Source: Parapusillimonas granuli
GTDB taxonomy: Bacteria > Pseudomonadota > Gammaproteobacteria > Burkholderiales > Burkholderiaceae_B
Length of the DNA stretch: 64,000 bases
Assembly (NCBI RefSeq): GCF_013416525.1
Contig: NZ_JACCEM010000007.1
Coordinates: forward strand, 62,001-126,000
Reading direction: 5' to 3'
This document shows, in pieces, positions 16,626 to 25,592 of this stretch; position 1 is the stretch's first letter; each line of letters begins with the position of its first letter. Made by a program: the position numbers and the translations under genes. A model generated the notes under the pieces. The model was not told the origin of the DNA. It saw nothing but the letters and a program-made list of their open reading frames with translations, and did no database searches.

Positions 16626-19076
16626 ATGCTGAACCTTGCCGAATACCGCCAGCGGCCCGCGCTGCTGGCCGACTGGCTGCCCTGGGCCGGGCTGATCGCG
16701 CCGGGCGTGGTACTGAACAAGGATGGCTCGTTCCAGCGCACGGCACGTTTTCGCGGGCCGGATCTGGACAGCGCCACGCAAGGCGAGCTGATCGCCACGT
16801 CGGCACGGCTCAACAACGCACTGCGCCGCCTGGGATCGGGCTGGGCCTTGTTCATCGAAGCCGAGCGCCGCGCAGCGGCGGGCTATCCGCGTTCCGACTT
16901 CCCCGAACCGCTGTCTTGGTTGGTGGAAGAAGAACGCCGTGCGGCCTTCGAGGAGTCGGGCCATCACTATGAAAGCGCCTACCACCTGACGCTGGCCTAC
17001 CTGCCGCCGGAAGAATCCCGCGCCCGCGCCGCCAAGATGCTCTACGAGAATGCGCCGGGCGATGGCGTGGACTGGCAGGGCCGGCTGGAAGCCTTCGTGG
17101 CGGAAACGAATCGCGTGTTCGACCTGCTCGATGGCGTGATGCCGGAGATTGCCTGGCTCGATGACAGCCAGACACTGACCTACCTGCACGCTACGGTGTC
17201 CACGCGGCACTACCGCGTGGGCGTGCCCGACGTGCCGTTCCACATCGACGCGCTGCTGACTGACTCGCCGTTGGTCGGTGGCCTGGCACCCATGCTGGGC
17301 GATCAGCACCTACGCGTGGTGTCGGTGCGAGGCTTCCCGACCTCGACTTGGCCGGGGATTCTGGACGACCTCAACCGCCTGGGCTTTGGCTATCGCTGGG
17401 CAACCCGGTTCCTTTGCCTCGACAAAGCCGAGGCAGAAAAAGAACTGGGCCGCCTGCGCCGCCAGTGGTTCGCCAAGCGCAAGAACGTCGTCGCTCTGTT
17501 GCGTGAAACGATCTTCCAGCAGGAAAGCCCGCTGGTCGATACCGACGCCAACAACAAGGCCGCCGATGCAGACGCCGCCTTGCAGGAGCTGGGCAGCGAT
17601 CAGGTGGCCTTCGGCTACCTGACGGCTACCGTGACAGTGCTCGACACCGACCCGGCCGTGGCCGACGAGAAGCTGCGCATGGTAGAGCGCATCATTCAGG
17701 GGCGCGGCTTCGTCACCATCCCCGAAACCTTGAACGCGGTGGATGCCTGGCTGTCGTCCATTCCCGGTAACGCCTACGCGAATGTGCGTCAGCCCATCGT
17801 CTCGACGCTGAACCTGGCGCACATGATGCCATTGTCCGCTGTGTGGGCCGGGCCGGAGAAGAACGCGCATCTGGATGGCCCGCCGCTGATCGTCACCCGC
17901 ACCGATGGCGCGACGCCGTTCCGGCTGGTGACGCACATCGGCGACGTGGGCCACACGCTGGTCGCGGGGCCGACCGGCATGGGCAAGTCGGTGCTGCTCG
18001 CCACGCTGGCAATGCAGTTTCGCCGCTATCCCGGCTCGCGCATCGTCGCCTTCGATATGGGCCGCTCCATGCGCGCCACCATCCTCGGGCTAGGCGGCGA
18101 GCATTACGACCTGGGCAATGACGGGGCGATTGCGTTCCAGCCATTGGCCCGCATCGACCAGGAGGGCTATCGCACCTGGGCCGCCGAATGGGTGGAAGGC
18201 CGCCTGTTGCATGAAGGTGTCGCCATCGGCCCGGACGAGAAGGCCGTGATCTGGTCGGCACTGGGCAGCCTCGCCGGTGCGCCGGTGGAGCAACGCACGC
18301 TGACGGGCCTGTCGGTGCTGCTGCAATCGAACGCACTGCGGCAGGCGCTCGCGCCCTATGTGCTGGGCGGTGCCCACGGAAAGCTGCTGGACGCCGATGC
18401 CGACCGCCTGGGTTCCGGCAGTGTGCAGTGCTTCGAGATGGAAGAACTCATGCACAGCAAGGCGGCGGTGCTGGCCGTGCTGGGCTACCTGTTCGCTCGT
18501 TTCGATGAGCGCTTCGACGGCGCGCCCACGCTGCTGATCCTCGATGAAGCCTGGTTGTTCCTCGATGACCCGGTGTTCGCCGCCCGCATCCGCCAGTGGC
18601 TCAAGACACTGCGCAAGAAGAATGTCAGCGTCATCTTCGCCACGCAGTCGCTGGCCGACATCAAGGATTCGAGCATTGCCCCGGCGGTGATCGAAAGCTG
18701 CGCCAGTCGGATTTTTCTGCCGAACCCGCAGGCCACCGAGCCGCAGATCCGCACGATCTACGAAGGCTTCGGGCTGAACGCGCGCCAGATCGAGATCGTG
18801 GCGACCGCGCAGCCCAAGCGTGACTACTACTACCAATCGCGCCTGGGCAATCGCCTGTTCGACCTCGACCTGAGGCCAGCCACGTTGGCCTTCGCCGGGG
18901 CATCCACTCCGCAAGACCAACGCGACATGGATCGCGTGCTGCTGGACGCAGGCACACCGGGCTTCGCCGGTGCCTGGCTGCGCCATCGTGGCCTCGATTG
19001 GGCCGCTGATCTGCTGCCGTCCTCGCTGGCGGCAGCGTCCTTCCTCGCTTCTCAACCCCAGGAGGTTTCACCATGA
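16626..19076 (+). CDS. trbE: TrbE, VirB4-type secretion ATPase
   Basis: An 816-residue ATPase that energises pilus biogenesis and DNA transfer. The N-terminal VirB4/CagE domain occupies about 1-400. Walker A (GPTGMGKSV) is near residue 450 and Walker B (LLILDEAWLFL) near 638. The segment LRKKNVSVIFATQSLADI follows and is characteristic of VirB4 proteins. GGGAGAAG 5-12 bases before ATG 16,626 fixes the start. The stop overlaps trbJ. Confidence 0.95.
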   Translation: MLNLAEYRQRPALLADWLPWAGLIAPGVVLNKDGSFQRTARFRGPDLDSATQGELIATSARLNNALRRLGSGWALFIEAERRAAAGYPRSDFPEPLSWLVEEERRAAFEESGHHYESAYHLTLAYLPPEESRARAAKMLYENAPGDGVDWQGRLEAFVAETNRVFDLLDGVMPEIAWLDDSQTLTYLHATVSTRHYRVGVPDVPFHIDALLTDSPLVGGLAPMLGDQHLRVVSVRGFPTSTWPGILDDLNRLGFGYRWATRFLCLDKAEAEKELGRLRRQWFAKRKNVVALLRETIFQQESPLVDTDANNKAADADAALQELGSDQVAFGYLTATVTVLDTDPAVADEKLRMVERIIQGRGFVTIPETLNAVDAWLSSIPGNAYANVRQPIVSTLNLAHMMPLSAVWAGPEKNAHLDGPPLIVTRTDGATPFRLVTHIGDVGHTLVAGPTGMGKSVLLATLAMQFRRYPGSRIVAFDMGRSMRATILGLGGEHYDLGNDGAIAFQPLARIDQEGYRTWAAEWVEGRLLHEGVAIGPDEKAVIWSALGSLAGAPVEQRTLTGLSVLLQSNALRQALAPYVLGGAHGKLLDADADRLGSGSVQCFEMEELMHSKAAVLAVLGYLFARFDERFDGAPTLLILDEAWLFLDDPVFAARIRQWLKTLRKKNVSVIFATQSLADIKDSSIAPAVIESCASRIFLPNPQATEPQIRTIYEGFGLNARQIEIVATAQPKRDYYYQSRLGNRLFDLDLRPATLAFAGASTPQDQRDMDRVLLDAGTPGFAGAWLRHRGLDWAADLLPSSLAAASFLASQPQEVSP

Positions 19077-19816
19077 AAACCCAACCTAGTTTGCTGTCCG
19101 TCTCGCTCGCCGCCGTGTTGTCGGTATCGCTGCTGGCCTCACAGCCTGCGTCCGCGCTGACGGTGTTCGACCCGTCCAACTTCGTGCAGAACACGTTGAC
19201 CGCTGTTCGCGCGCTGGAACAGATCAACAACCAGATCACCCAACTCCAGAATGAAGCACAGATGCTGATGAACCAGGCCCGCAATCTGGCGAATCTGGAT
19301 TTCAATATCGGCAATCGCCTGCGCTCGACGCTGGCGACGACTGAACGTCTGATCGCCGAGGCTCGCGGCCTGGCCTACGACGTGCAGAGCATGGATGCCA
19401 CCTTCGCCCGGCTGTACCCGGAGCATTATGCCGCGACCGTCAGCGGCGACCAGATGCTGCGCGACGCGCAGGAACGCTGGAAGAACACGCTGAACGGCCT
19501 GCACACCGCGATGCGGATGCAGGCGCAGGTGTCGCAGAACCTGGCGCAAGACGAAAGCGCGCTGTCCGACCTAGTCAGCCAGAGTCAGTCCGCCACCGGT
19601 GCGCTGCAAGCCATGCAGGCGACCAACCAGCTTCTGGCCTTGCAGGCCAAGCAGTCCATCCAGGCGCAGCAACTCCAGATCACGCAGGAACGCGCCGCCG
19701 CGCTGGAACTGGCACGCCAGGCGGCGGCTGTCGAACGTGGCCGTGAAGTGACGCGCCGCTTCCTGGGTGAGGGCACGCCCTACACGCCGCAGCGTGTGGA
19801 TTTCTACGGCAACTGA
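19073..19816 (+). CDS. trbJ: TrbJ, VirB5-like mating-pair protein
   Basis: A 247-residue periplasmic protein. Signal peptide residues 1-28 (SVSLAAVLSVSLLASQPASA) are followed by the family opening LTVFDPSNFVQNTLTAV. The rest is almost wholly helical and rich in Gln, Ala and Asn, as expected of VirB5/TrbJ minor pilus components. It overlaps trbE by four bases. Confidence 0.92.
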   Translation: MKTQPSLLSVSLAAVLSVSLLASQPASALTVFDPSNFVQNTLTAVRALEQINNQITQLQNEAQMLMNQARNLANLDFNIGNRLRSTLATTERLIAEARGLAYDVQSMDATFARLYPEHYAATVSGDQMLRDAQERWKNTLNGLHTAMRMQAQVSQNLAQDESALSDLVSQSQSATGALQAMQATNQLLALQAKQSIQAQQLQITQERAAALELARQAAAVERGREVTRRFLGEGTPYTPQRVDFYGN

Positions 19817-19828
19817 CGGGAGACGACC

Positions 19829-20143
19829 ATGCGATGCGTTTCCTTGCTGCTGCCCGTGCTACTGGTTGCTTGCAGTCAGCAGCCGACCGAAGACCTGGCT
19901 GCTGTCTTAGCCGCCGATCCCGTGCGACTCAAGGCTTTGCGTGCGCAGTGTGCAGCCGACCGGATGACGGCAGGCGAAGACGCTTGCCTGGCAGCGGCTG
20001 AAGCCTTCCGGCGGCGCTTCTTCGCCGGTGAAACCGGGCCTGACGAGTTCCGCACGCTGGCCGATCTACCGCCGATCCCGCCGAGCTTCGACACACCCAT
20101 CAGTGACCAGGACGCCATGCCCTTCGAGGGGGACGTGCCATGA
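19829..20143 (+). CDS. trbK: TrbK-position entry-exclusion lipoprotein (EexN-like), second copy
   Basis: A 104-residue lipoprotein with the lipobox LLVAC (Cys at residue 15). The mature part contains DPVRLKALRAQCAADR..AGEDACLAAAEAFRRRFFAG, with two cysteines spaced as in the 11,930-12,157 protein. Its place between trbJ and trbL is that of trbK, which gives entry exclusion in RP4-like systems. The C-terminal 30 residues are Pro- and acid-rich and are absent from the first copy. Confidence 0.8.
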   Translation: MRCVSLLLPVLLVACSQQPTEDLAAVLAADPVRLKALRAQCAADRMTAGEDACLAAAEAFRRRFFAGETGPDEFRTLADLPPIPPSFDTPISDQDAMPFEGDVP

Positions 20144-21534
20144 ACGACGTGACAGTGATCGACCGATTTCTCGCTACCTTCTCGCGCTACATCGACTCGG
20201 GCTTTGGGCTGCTGCAGGGCGAAGTCGCGTTTCTCACCGCCACGCTGATCGTCATCGACATGACGATTGCCGGGCTGTACTGGGCGATGAGCCACGCCAC
20301 CGGCCAGGGCGATGACGTGATTGCCAAGCTGCTGGGCAAGGTGCTCTACGTCGGCTCCTTCGCCTACATCATCAACAACTTCAACTGGCTGGCCAGCATC
20401 GTCTTCCGCTCGTTCGCGGGCCTGGGCCTGACGGCCAGCGGCTCGACGATGAGCATGGGCGAGTTCCTGCAACCGGGACGCCTGGCCAAGACCGGCATCG
20501 ACGCGGCGGCCCCCATCCTTGAGCAAATCAGTGACATGGCGGGCTTCCCCGAGGTGTTCGTGAACATGACGCCCATCGTGGTCATGTTCCTGGCTTGGGC
20601 GGTGGTGATCCTGTGTTTCTTCGTGCTGGCGATCCAGCTTTTCATCACGCTGATCGAATTCAAGCTGACCACGCTCGCGGGCTTCGTGCTGGTGCCGTTC
20701 GCGCTGTGGAACAAGACCAGCTTCCTAGCCGAGAAAGTGCTGGGCAACGTAGTGTCTTCGGGCATCAAGGTGCTGGTGTTGGCCGTCATTGTCGGCATCG
20801 GCTCGGGCCTGTTTGCCGAGTTTCAGGTGCATCCGGCCGAGCCGTCCATCAACCATGCGGTGGTCATCATGCTGGCCTCACTCACGCTGCTGGCGTTGGG
20901 AATCTTCGGGCCGGGCATTGCCACCGGGCTGGTATCCGGTGCACCGCAGCTTGGCGCAGGCGCGATGGCCGGTGCTGCGATTGGTGCCGCAGGCGCAGCG
21001 GTTGCCGTAGGTGCTGCCGCCACCGGCGTGGGCGGCGCCGTGATGGCCGGAGCGCGCATGGCACCGGCTGCCGCCAAGCTCGCCGGGGCTGGCGCGCGGG
21101 CCGCGACCTCGGCGGCTGGCGGCGCGAAGTCGGCCTTCCAGGTCGGTTCTGCCGCTGAGGGCGGCGGCGCCAAAGGCGCGATGGCAGGGCTGGGCAGTGT
21201 CGCCAAGGGCGGCGCACAGGCGGCAGGCCAGCGTGCTGGTGCTGGCATCAAGGCAGCGGCGGCCAAGGCGGCCGCGCCATTCAAAGCAGGCTGGCAAGGC
21301 TCTGGTGCCGATGGCGATTCGGGCGGTGGAGGTGCCGGTTCCGGGCAAGCCGCCGCTAGCGATGCCACTGGCAACGCGGCCAACGCGCAGAAGCAGGAAC
21401 AACCCGGCTGGGCCAAGCGCCTGCAACGCCGCCAACGACTCACCCAGGCCACCACCACGGCCGCGCACACGCTGCGCGGTGGCGACGGCGGCGGTTCGGG
21501 CCAAGGCCCGAGCCTGCGGGATTCCGATAGCTGA
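20140..21534 (+). CDS. trbL: TrbL, VirB6-like polytopic membrane protein
   Basis: A 464-residue inner-membrane channel component. Six or so hydrophobic segments lie within residues 25-290. The C-terminal ~170 residues are a low-complexity Ala/Gly-rich tail (repeated AAGAAVAVGAAATG-like stretches) ending in a basic segment. This is the usual TrbL layout. It starts inside the trbK stop (ATGA). VirB6 proteins help DNA cross the inner membrane. Confidence 0.92.
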   Translation: MNDVTVIDRFLATFSRYIDSGFGLLQGEVAFLTATLIVIDMTIAGLYWAMSHATGQGDDVIAKLLGKVLYVGSFAYIINNFNWLASIVFRSFAGLGLTASGSTMSMGEFLQPGRLAKTGIDAAAPILEQISDMAGFPEVFVNMTPIVVMFLAWAVVILCFFVLAIQLFITLIEFKLTTLAGFVLVPFALWNKTSFLAEKVLGNVVSSGIKVLVLAVIVGIGSGLFAEFQVHPAEPSINHAVVIMLASLTLLALGIFGPGIATGLVSGAPQLGAGAMAGAAIGAAGAAVAVGAAATGVGGAVMAGARMAPAAAKLAGAGARAATSAAGGAKSAFQVGSAAEGGGAKGAMAGLGSVAKGGAQAAGQRAGAGIKAAAAKAAAPFKAGWQGSGADGDSGGGGAGSGQAAASDATGNAANAQKQEQPGWAKRLQRRQRLTQATTTAAHTLRGGDGGGSGQGPSLRDSDS

Positions 21535-21551
21535 CTTTCAAGGAGAACTCC

Positions 21552-22256
21552 ATGCGATTCAAACGACCGCAGGTGCGCTACGCCGACACGCCGCAGCCTG
21601 CCACTCCCTATCAATCCGCAGCCCAGGTTTGGGACGAGCGCATCGGCTCGGCCCGTGTGCAGGCCAAGAACTGGCGGCTGATGGCCTTCGGCTGCTTGGT
21701 GCTCGCGCTGCTGATGGCCGGCGGCCTGGTGTGGCGCTCGGCCCAATCCATCGTTACGCCCTATGTCATCGAGGTCGATCAGTCCGGCCAGGTGCGCACT
21801 GTGGGCGAAGCGGCGACGCCGTACCGGCCCACCGATGCCCAGACGGCACACCACATCGCGCGCTTCGTGACGCTGGTGCGCTCGCTGTCCATCGACCCTA
21901 TCGTTGTGCGCCAGAACTGGCTCGATGCCTACGACTACACCACCGACCGGGGCGCAGCGGTGCTCAACGACTATGCGCGGGTGAATGACCCCTTCGCCCG
22001 CATCGGCAAGGAGTCGGTGACGGTGCAGATCACCAGTGTGGTTCGCGCCAGTGACACGTCGTTCAACGTGCGCTGGACGGAACGTCGCTACGTCAATGGC
22101 GCGGCGGCCGGGCTGGAGCGATGGACGGCGGTGGTGTCCATCGTGCAGCAGACCCCGCGCACCGAAGAACGCCTGCGCCGCAACCCGCTGGGCATCTACG
22201 TCAATGGCCTGTCGTGGAGCCGTGAACTGGATTCTCCTGAAGGAGCCAAACCATGA
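21552..22256 (+). CDS. trbF: TrbF, VirB8-like assembly protein
   Basis: A 234-residue bitopic protein. A cytoplasmic N-terminus (1-40) precedes one membrane helix (about 41-63, LMAFGCLVLALLMAGGLVW). A periplasmic NTF2-like VirB8 domain follows, with PYVIEVDQSGQV and the later LRRNPLGIYVNGLSW. AAGGAG is six bases before ATG 21,552. The stop overlaps trbG. VirB8 nucleates the secretion complex. Confidence 0.93.
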   Translation: MRFKRPQVRYADTPQPATPYQSAAQVWDERIGSARVQAKNWRLMAFGCLVLALLMAGGLVWRSAQSIVTPYVIEVDQSGQVRTVGEAATPYRPTDAQTAHHIARFVTLVRSLSIDPIVVRQNWLDAYDYTTDRGAAVLNDYARVNDPFARIGKESVTVQITSVVRASDTSFNVRWTERRYVNGAAAGLERWTAVVSIVQQTPRTEERLRRNPLGIYVNGLSWSRELDSPEGAKP

Positions 22257-23257
22257 AGACACATTTCCGTAAAACCGCATTGCCGGTGATCTTGCTGGCA
22301 TCGACTGTTCTGTTTGCGGGCTGCGCCACGCAGGGCAAACCTCCGCCGGTCATTTCGCTCGATGAGCCGGTGCAGGCGCAGCCATTGCCCGAGCCGCCCA
22401 CGCCCATTGAAGTCGTGGCGGTGCCCGAGCCCTTGGCGCTGCCCGCGCAGTTGAAGCCGCTGCCGGACGTTGATGCAGCCCCGGTGACACCGGAGCCTGC
22501 CGACGAGAAGGTGCGCGTCTCCCGCGCCAATGCCGAAGCGCGGATCGCGCCGACCCGCGAGGGCTACGTCAATGCGATCCAGGTCTGGCCCTTCACCGAC
22601 GGCGCGCTGTACCAGGTCTATGCGTCGGTGGGCCGCGTGACGGTGATCGCGCTCCAGCCCGGCGAGGAGCTGGTGACGGTCGCTGCGGGCGATACCGTGC
22701 GCTGGATCGTGGGCGACACCTCCAGCGGCAGCGGGGTCGATCTGCGCGTCAATGTGCTGGTCAAACCAATCCGTTCCAGCTTGAAGACCAATCTGGTCAT
22801 CACCACCAGTCGCAGGACGTACCTGCTGGAACTGACTTCGACCGACAAGGCATGGATGGCGTCGGTGTCCTGGGACTACCCCAAGGATCGGATGCTGGCC
22901 TTGCAGCGCCAGGCACAGGCTGCTAGCGCTGCCGCGCCGGTCGATGCAGGCTTGTCGCTGGAGAACATCCGCTTTCGCTATGCCATCAGCGGCAGCAATC
23001 CACCGTGGAAGCCGCTGCGCGCCTTCGATGATGGCGAGAAGGTCTATGTCCAGTTCCCGGCGGGCATCGCCCAGGGCGAACTGCCGCCGCTATTCGTCAT
23101 CGGCACGCAGGGCGACGGGCAACTGGTCAATTACCGCTTCCGCTCGCCGTACTACATTGTCGATCGCCTGTTCGGTGCGGCAGAACTGCGCCTGGGGGCC
23201 GACAAGGGCGATGTGGTGCGCATTGAGCGCACGGATGGCATCGCCGGGAGGAACTGA
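22253..23257 (+). CDS. trbG: TrbG, VirB9-like outer-membrane complex protein
   Basis: A 334-residue lipoprotein of the conjugation core complex. The signal ends at a lipobox (LFAGC, Cys about residue 24). A Pro-rich linker (30-85) leads to the VirB9 N-terminal domain, and the C-terminal VirB9 domain starts near 240 (NIRFRYAISG). The segment YQVYASVGRVTVIALQPGE is a hallmark of the family. It overlaps trbF by four bases and trbI begins three bases after its stop. Confidence 0.93.
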   Translation: MKTHFRKTALPVILLASTVLFAGCATQGKPPPVISLDEPVQAQPLPEPPTPIEVVAVPEPLALPAQLKPLPDVDAAPVTPEPADEKVRVSRANAEARIAPTREGYVNAIQVWPFTDGALYQVYASVGRVTVIALQPGEELVTVAAGDTVRWIVGDTSSGSGVDLRVNVLVKPIRSSLKTNLVITTSRRTYLLELTSTDKAWMASVSWDYPKDRMLALQRQAQAASAAAPVDAGLSLENIRFRYAISGSNPPWKPLRAFDDGEKVYVQFPAGIAQGELPPLFVIGTQGDGQLVNYRFRSPYYIVDRLFGAAELRLGADKGDVVRIERTDGIAGRN

Positions 23258-23259
23258 GC

Positions 23260-24537
23260 ATGAGCCAGGACGATACTCCCGACCTTGCCGCCCCACAGGC
23301 GGACAAGGTGGCACCCGAGGCGGTGGCGCTGCGCGCCCAACCGCGCCCGGTCACGCGCCTGAACCGGCGCACGCTGGCCATCCTCGCCGGCGGCCTGTCG
23401 GTTAGCGTGATGGGCGCGCTGATCTGGTCGCTGCAACCCCAGCAACGCGGTGCAGGCGAATCCACGGAGCTGTACAACGTGGATCGCGTCTCGCGCTCGG
23501 AAGGGCTGGATGCGCTGCCGACGGACTATTCCAAGCTGCCAGCGCTGCCGGCTGACGTGCCGGAACTGGGGCCTCCTTTGCCCGGCGACCTGGGGCCAGC
23601 CATCGTCAATTCGCAGCAGCCGGTCGCCGCTACCTATGCCGCGCCGGGTTACGACCCCAACGATGCGCTGCGCAAGGAAGCAGAAGCGGCGGCAGCTTCA
23701 TCGGTATTCTTTCGCACGGGTTCCCCGCAGGCCGCGCCCGTGGCGCAGTCGCAGGTCGCCGCCGCTCCTGGCTTTGCCGCCAATGCCGCTTTCGACCCGC
23801 TGGCCGCTGGCCCAGCCTCGACGGCGGCCCAGCCCGCTGACCCGACTGCCGTGCAGAACCGGCAAGACCAGAAAGAGGCGTTCTTGAAAGGTGGTTCCAC
23901 GGAAACCCGTAATTCCGGCAACCTGCAAATGCCCACCTCGCCGTATCAGGTGATGGCCGGAACGGTCATTGCCGGGGCACTGGTCACGGGCATCAAGTCC
24001 GACCTGCCGGGCGACGTGATCGCTACGGTGACGGAGCCGATCTACGACACGGCCACCGGCAAGTTCCTGCTGATCCCGCAGGGGTCGCGCATCTTGGGCA
24101 AATACAACAGCCAGGTCAGCTACGGCCAGAGCCGCGTGCAGGTGGTGTGGAACCGCATCATCCTGCCGGATACGTCTTCGCTCACACTCGACAACCTGAT
24201 CGGCACCGACCCGGCGGGCTATGCCGGTCTGGAAGACGACGTGGACTGGCATTGGGATCGGATTTTTGCCGGAGCCGTGCTGACGACGCTGCTGGGTGTG
24301 GGAGCCGAACTGGCCGCACCCGAGAACCGCCAGGACGGTGATCGCGTCATCATCGCCGGGCGCGACAGCCTGCAGGACACCGTGAACCAGGTCGGCCAGG
24401 AAGTGACCCGGCGCAACCTCAACATCCAACCCACGCTTACCAGCCGCCCCGGCTTGCCGGTGCGCATCATCGTCAACCGCGATCTGGTGCTGCGGCCCTA
24501 TCAGCCGCTGTTCTTCAACAAGGGGACTTCACGATGA
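23260..24537 (+). CDS. trbI: TrbI, VirB10-like energy-sensing core protein
   Basis: A 425-residue bitopic protein. One membrane helix lies at about 42-60. A Pro/Ala-rich periplasmic linker runs to about 220. The VirB10 C-terminal domain starts at SPYQVMAGTVIAGALVTGIKSDLPG (pattern only) and includes LLIPQGSRILGKY and the antenna-containing region to the C-terminus. It is the last core trb gene and overlaps the DUF2274 gene by four bases. Confidence 0.94.
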   Translation: MSQDDTPDLAAPQADKVAPEAVALRAQPRPVTRLNRRTLAILAGGLSVSVMGALIWSLQPQQRGAGESTELYNVDRVSRSEGLDALPTDYSKLPALPADVPELGPPLPGDLGPAIVNSQQPVAATYAAPGYDPNDALRKEAEAAAASSVFFRTGSPQAAPVAQSQVAAAPGFAANAAFDPLAAGPASTAAQPADPTAVQNRQDQKEAFLKGGSTETRNSGNLQMPTSPYQVMAGTVIAGALVTGIKSDLPGDVIATVTEPIYDTATGKFLLIPQGSRILGKYNSQVSYGQSRVQVVWNRIILPDTSSLTLDNLIGTDPAGYAGLEDDVDWHWDRIFAGAVLTTLLGVGAELAAPENRQDGDRVIIAGRDSLQDTVNQVGQEVTRRNLNIQPTLTSRPGLPVRIIVNRDLVLRPYQPLFFNKGTSR

Positions 24538-24758
24538 GTACGACCAGGCAACTGCGGCTGGGGCCACTGCCCAAGACCGAGAACGTCAAACTAACCTTCA
24601 CTTGCCCGGCCAGCCTGAAAGCCGACCTCGATCGCTACGCCGCGCTGCATGCGCAGGCGTATGGCGAGGCCGTCGATGTCACGACGCTGATTCCGCACAT
24701 GCTGGAGGCGTTCATGGCGGGGGATCGGGGGTTCAGGAAGGGAATCCGGCAGAAGTAA
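24534..24758 (+). CDS. DUF2274 small protein, end of trb operon
   Basis: A 74-residue protein found after trbI in many trb-type ICEs. It opens with LRLGPLPKTENVKLTFTCP and continues LKADLDRYAALHAQAYGE, then IPHMLEAFMAGDRGF. The layout (beta strand followed by helices) resembles a ribbon-helix-helix protein, but no function is established that I know of. ATGA overlap with trbI. Confidence 0.85.
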   Translation: MSTTRQLRLGPLPKTENVKLTFTCPASLKADLDRYAALHAQAYGEAVDVTTLIPHMLEAFMAGDRGFRKGIRQK

Positions 24759-25477
24759 CAAAATCCGAGCGAAATTCTATAGTGCCAGTTATCGGCCATA
24801 AGCAGACACGCAGGAATTGCTGGTTCTGGGAAGTCCGCAGAGCGCGTCTTCAAGCCGACGCCGAAGTCCGCCTACGCTGCCCAACCGGCAGCGCTTACGA
24901 GCGTGCCCCACAGGCATGCCGTCGGACGCGTTCTGGCTCAACCGGGGCATCTTGAGCCGCAGGAGGAGATGGCGGCGCGCTACGGGCAACGGCAAGCGGA
25001 AACGGTAAGCCGCTTACTTGGATGCCAAGCAAAGCGAACGGCTGATGGCAACGAAGTGACGCCGTCCTTGGTTGTTTGGGGTGGTGGTCCATGAGCCGGA
25101 CGGGCATTGTCAATGCAAGAACTTGGGCGAAGCCGAAGCCACGTCCTTCAGCGGGGAGAGGTCTTTCTGAATTTTAGGGGCCGCCGCTGCTAATCTGATT
25201 TCGAGAGAGAAATCGTCACCTGCATTAGCCGGGACCACAGGCTCGGTTCCTCGTCAAAAGGATAGAGCTCGGTTGCCCATGGTGTGCAACACGACGGCGG
25301 CTCGCCCATCAAGCGTCTTCGACCTGGACGACAGCGAGCGCATTGAAGCTGTCGGGGCGGCCCGGTGGCGCTTGACCGTGCGCCTGAGGCAGCCGAACTT
25401 CCCACATTCGTTGAGAAGTCGCGAGAAGTCGCCAGGATCGTTGTCGTGCCGAGTTTGGTCACTCGCCGAACTCTTAG
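24759..25477. other. Gene-free junction between the trb region and the GTPase operon
   Basis: About 700 bp with only short, overlapping, unconvincing reading frames. Stop codons interrupt every long frame at about 24,760-25,190, and the sequence looks like decayed coding DNA. A perfect tandem duplication of GAGAAGTCGC occurs at 25,413-25,422 and 25,423-25,432. No inverted terminal repeats, transposase fragment or attachment core could be identified. It probably marks where the downstream two-gene cargo was added. Confidence 0.5.
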
Positions 25478-25592
25478 AAATATTTCCATAAATATTGCTA
25501 TTTTTGTGAAAAGTTGCTATTGTTTTGGCCATCAAAACTGATTTCTTGCTACTCCGTGCACGCTGCGGAACGCATGAGCGAAGGAGTTCACC
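25478..25592 (+). promoter_or_regulatory. Promoter/operator region of the XRE-GTPase operon
   Basis: An AT-rich stretch in otherwise GC-rich DNA. It holds a perfect inverted repeat AATATTT/AAATATT (25,479-25,485 and 25,490-25,496). TTGCTATT occurs twice as a direct repeat (25,495-25,502 and 25,514-25,521, 19 bp apart), and a second perfect inverted repeat GTTTTG/CAAAAC lies at 25,522-25,527/25,533-25,538. TTGCTA (25,495) and TATTGT (25,518) are 17 bp apart and could be the -35 and -10. The repeats overlap this promoter, as expected of operators for the XRE domain encoded downstream. GAAGGAG lies 6 bases before ATG 25,593. Confidence 0.55.

Noticed and set aside
25254-25532. Minus-strand frame divergent from the XRE-GTPase gene
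   Set aside because: It starts inside the inverted repeat GTTTTG/CAAAAC, has no recognisable domain, and competes with equally good frames on the other strand.
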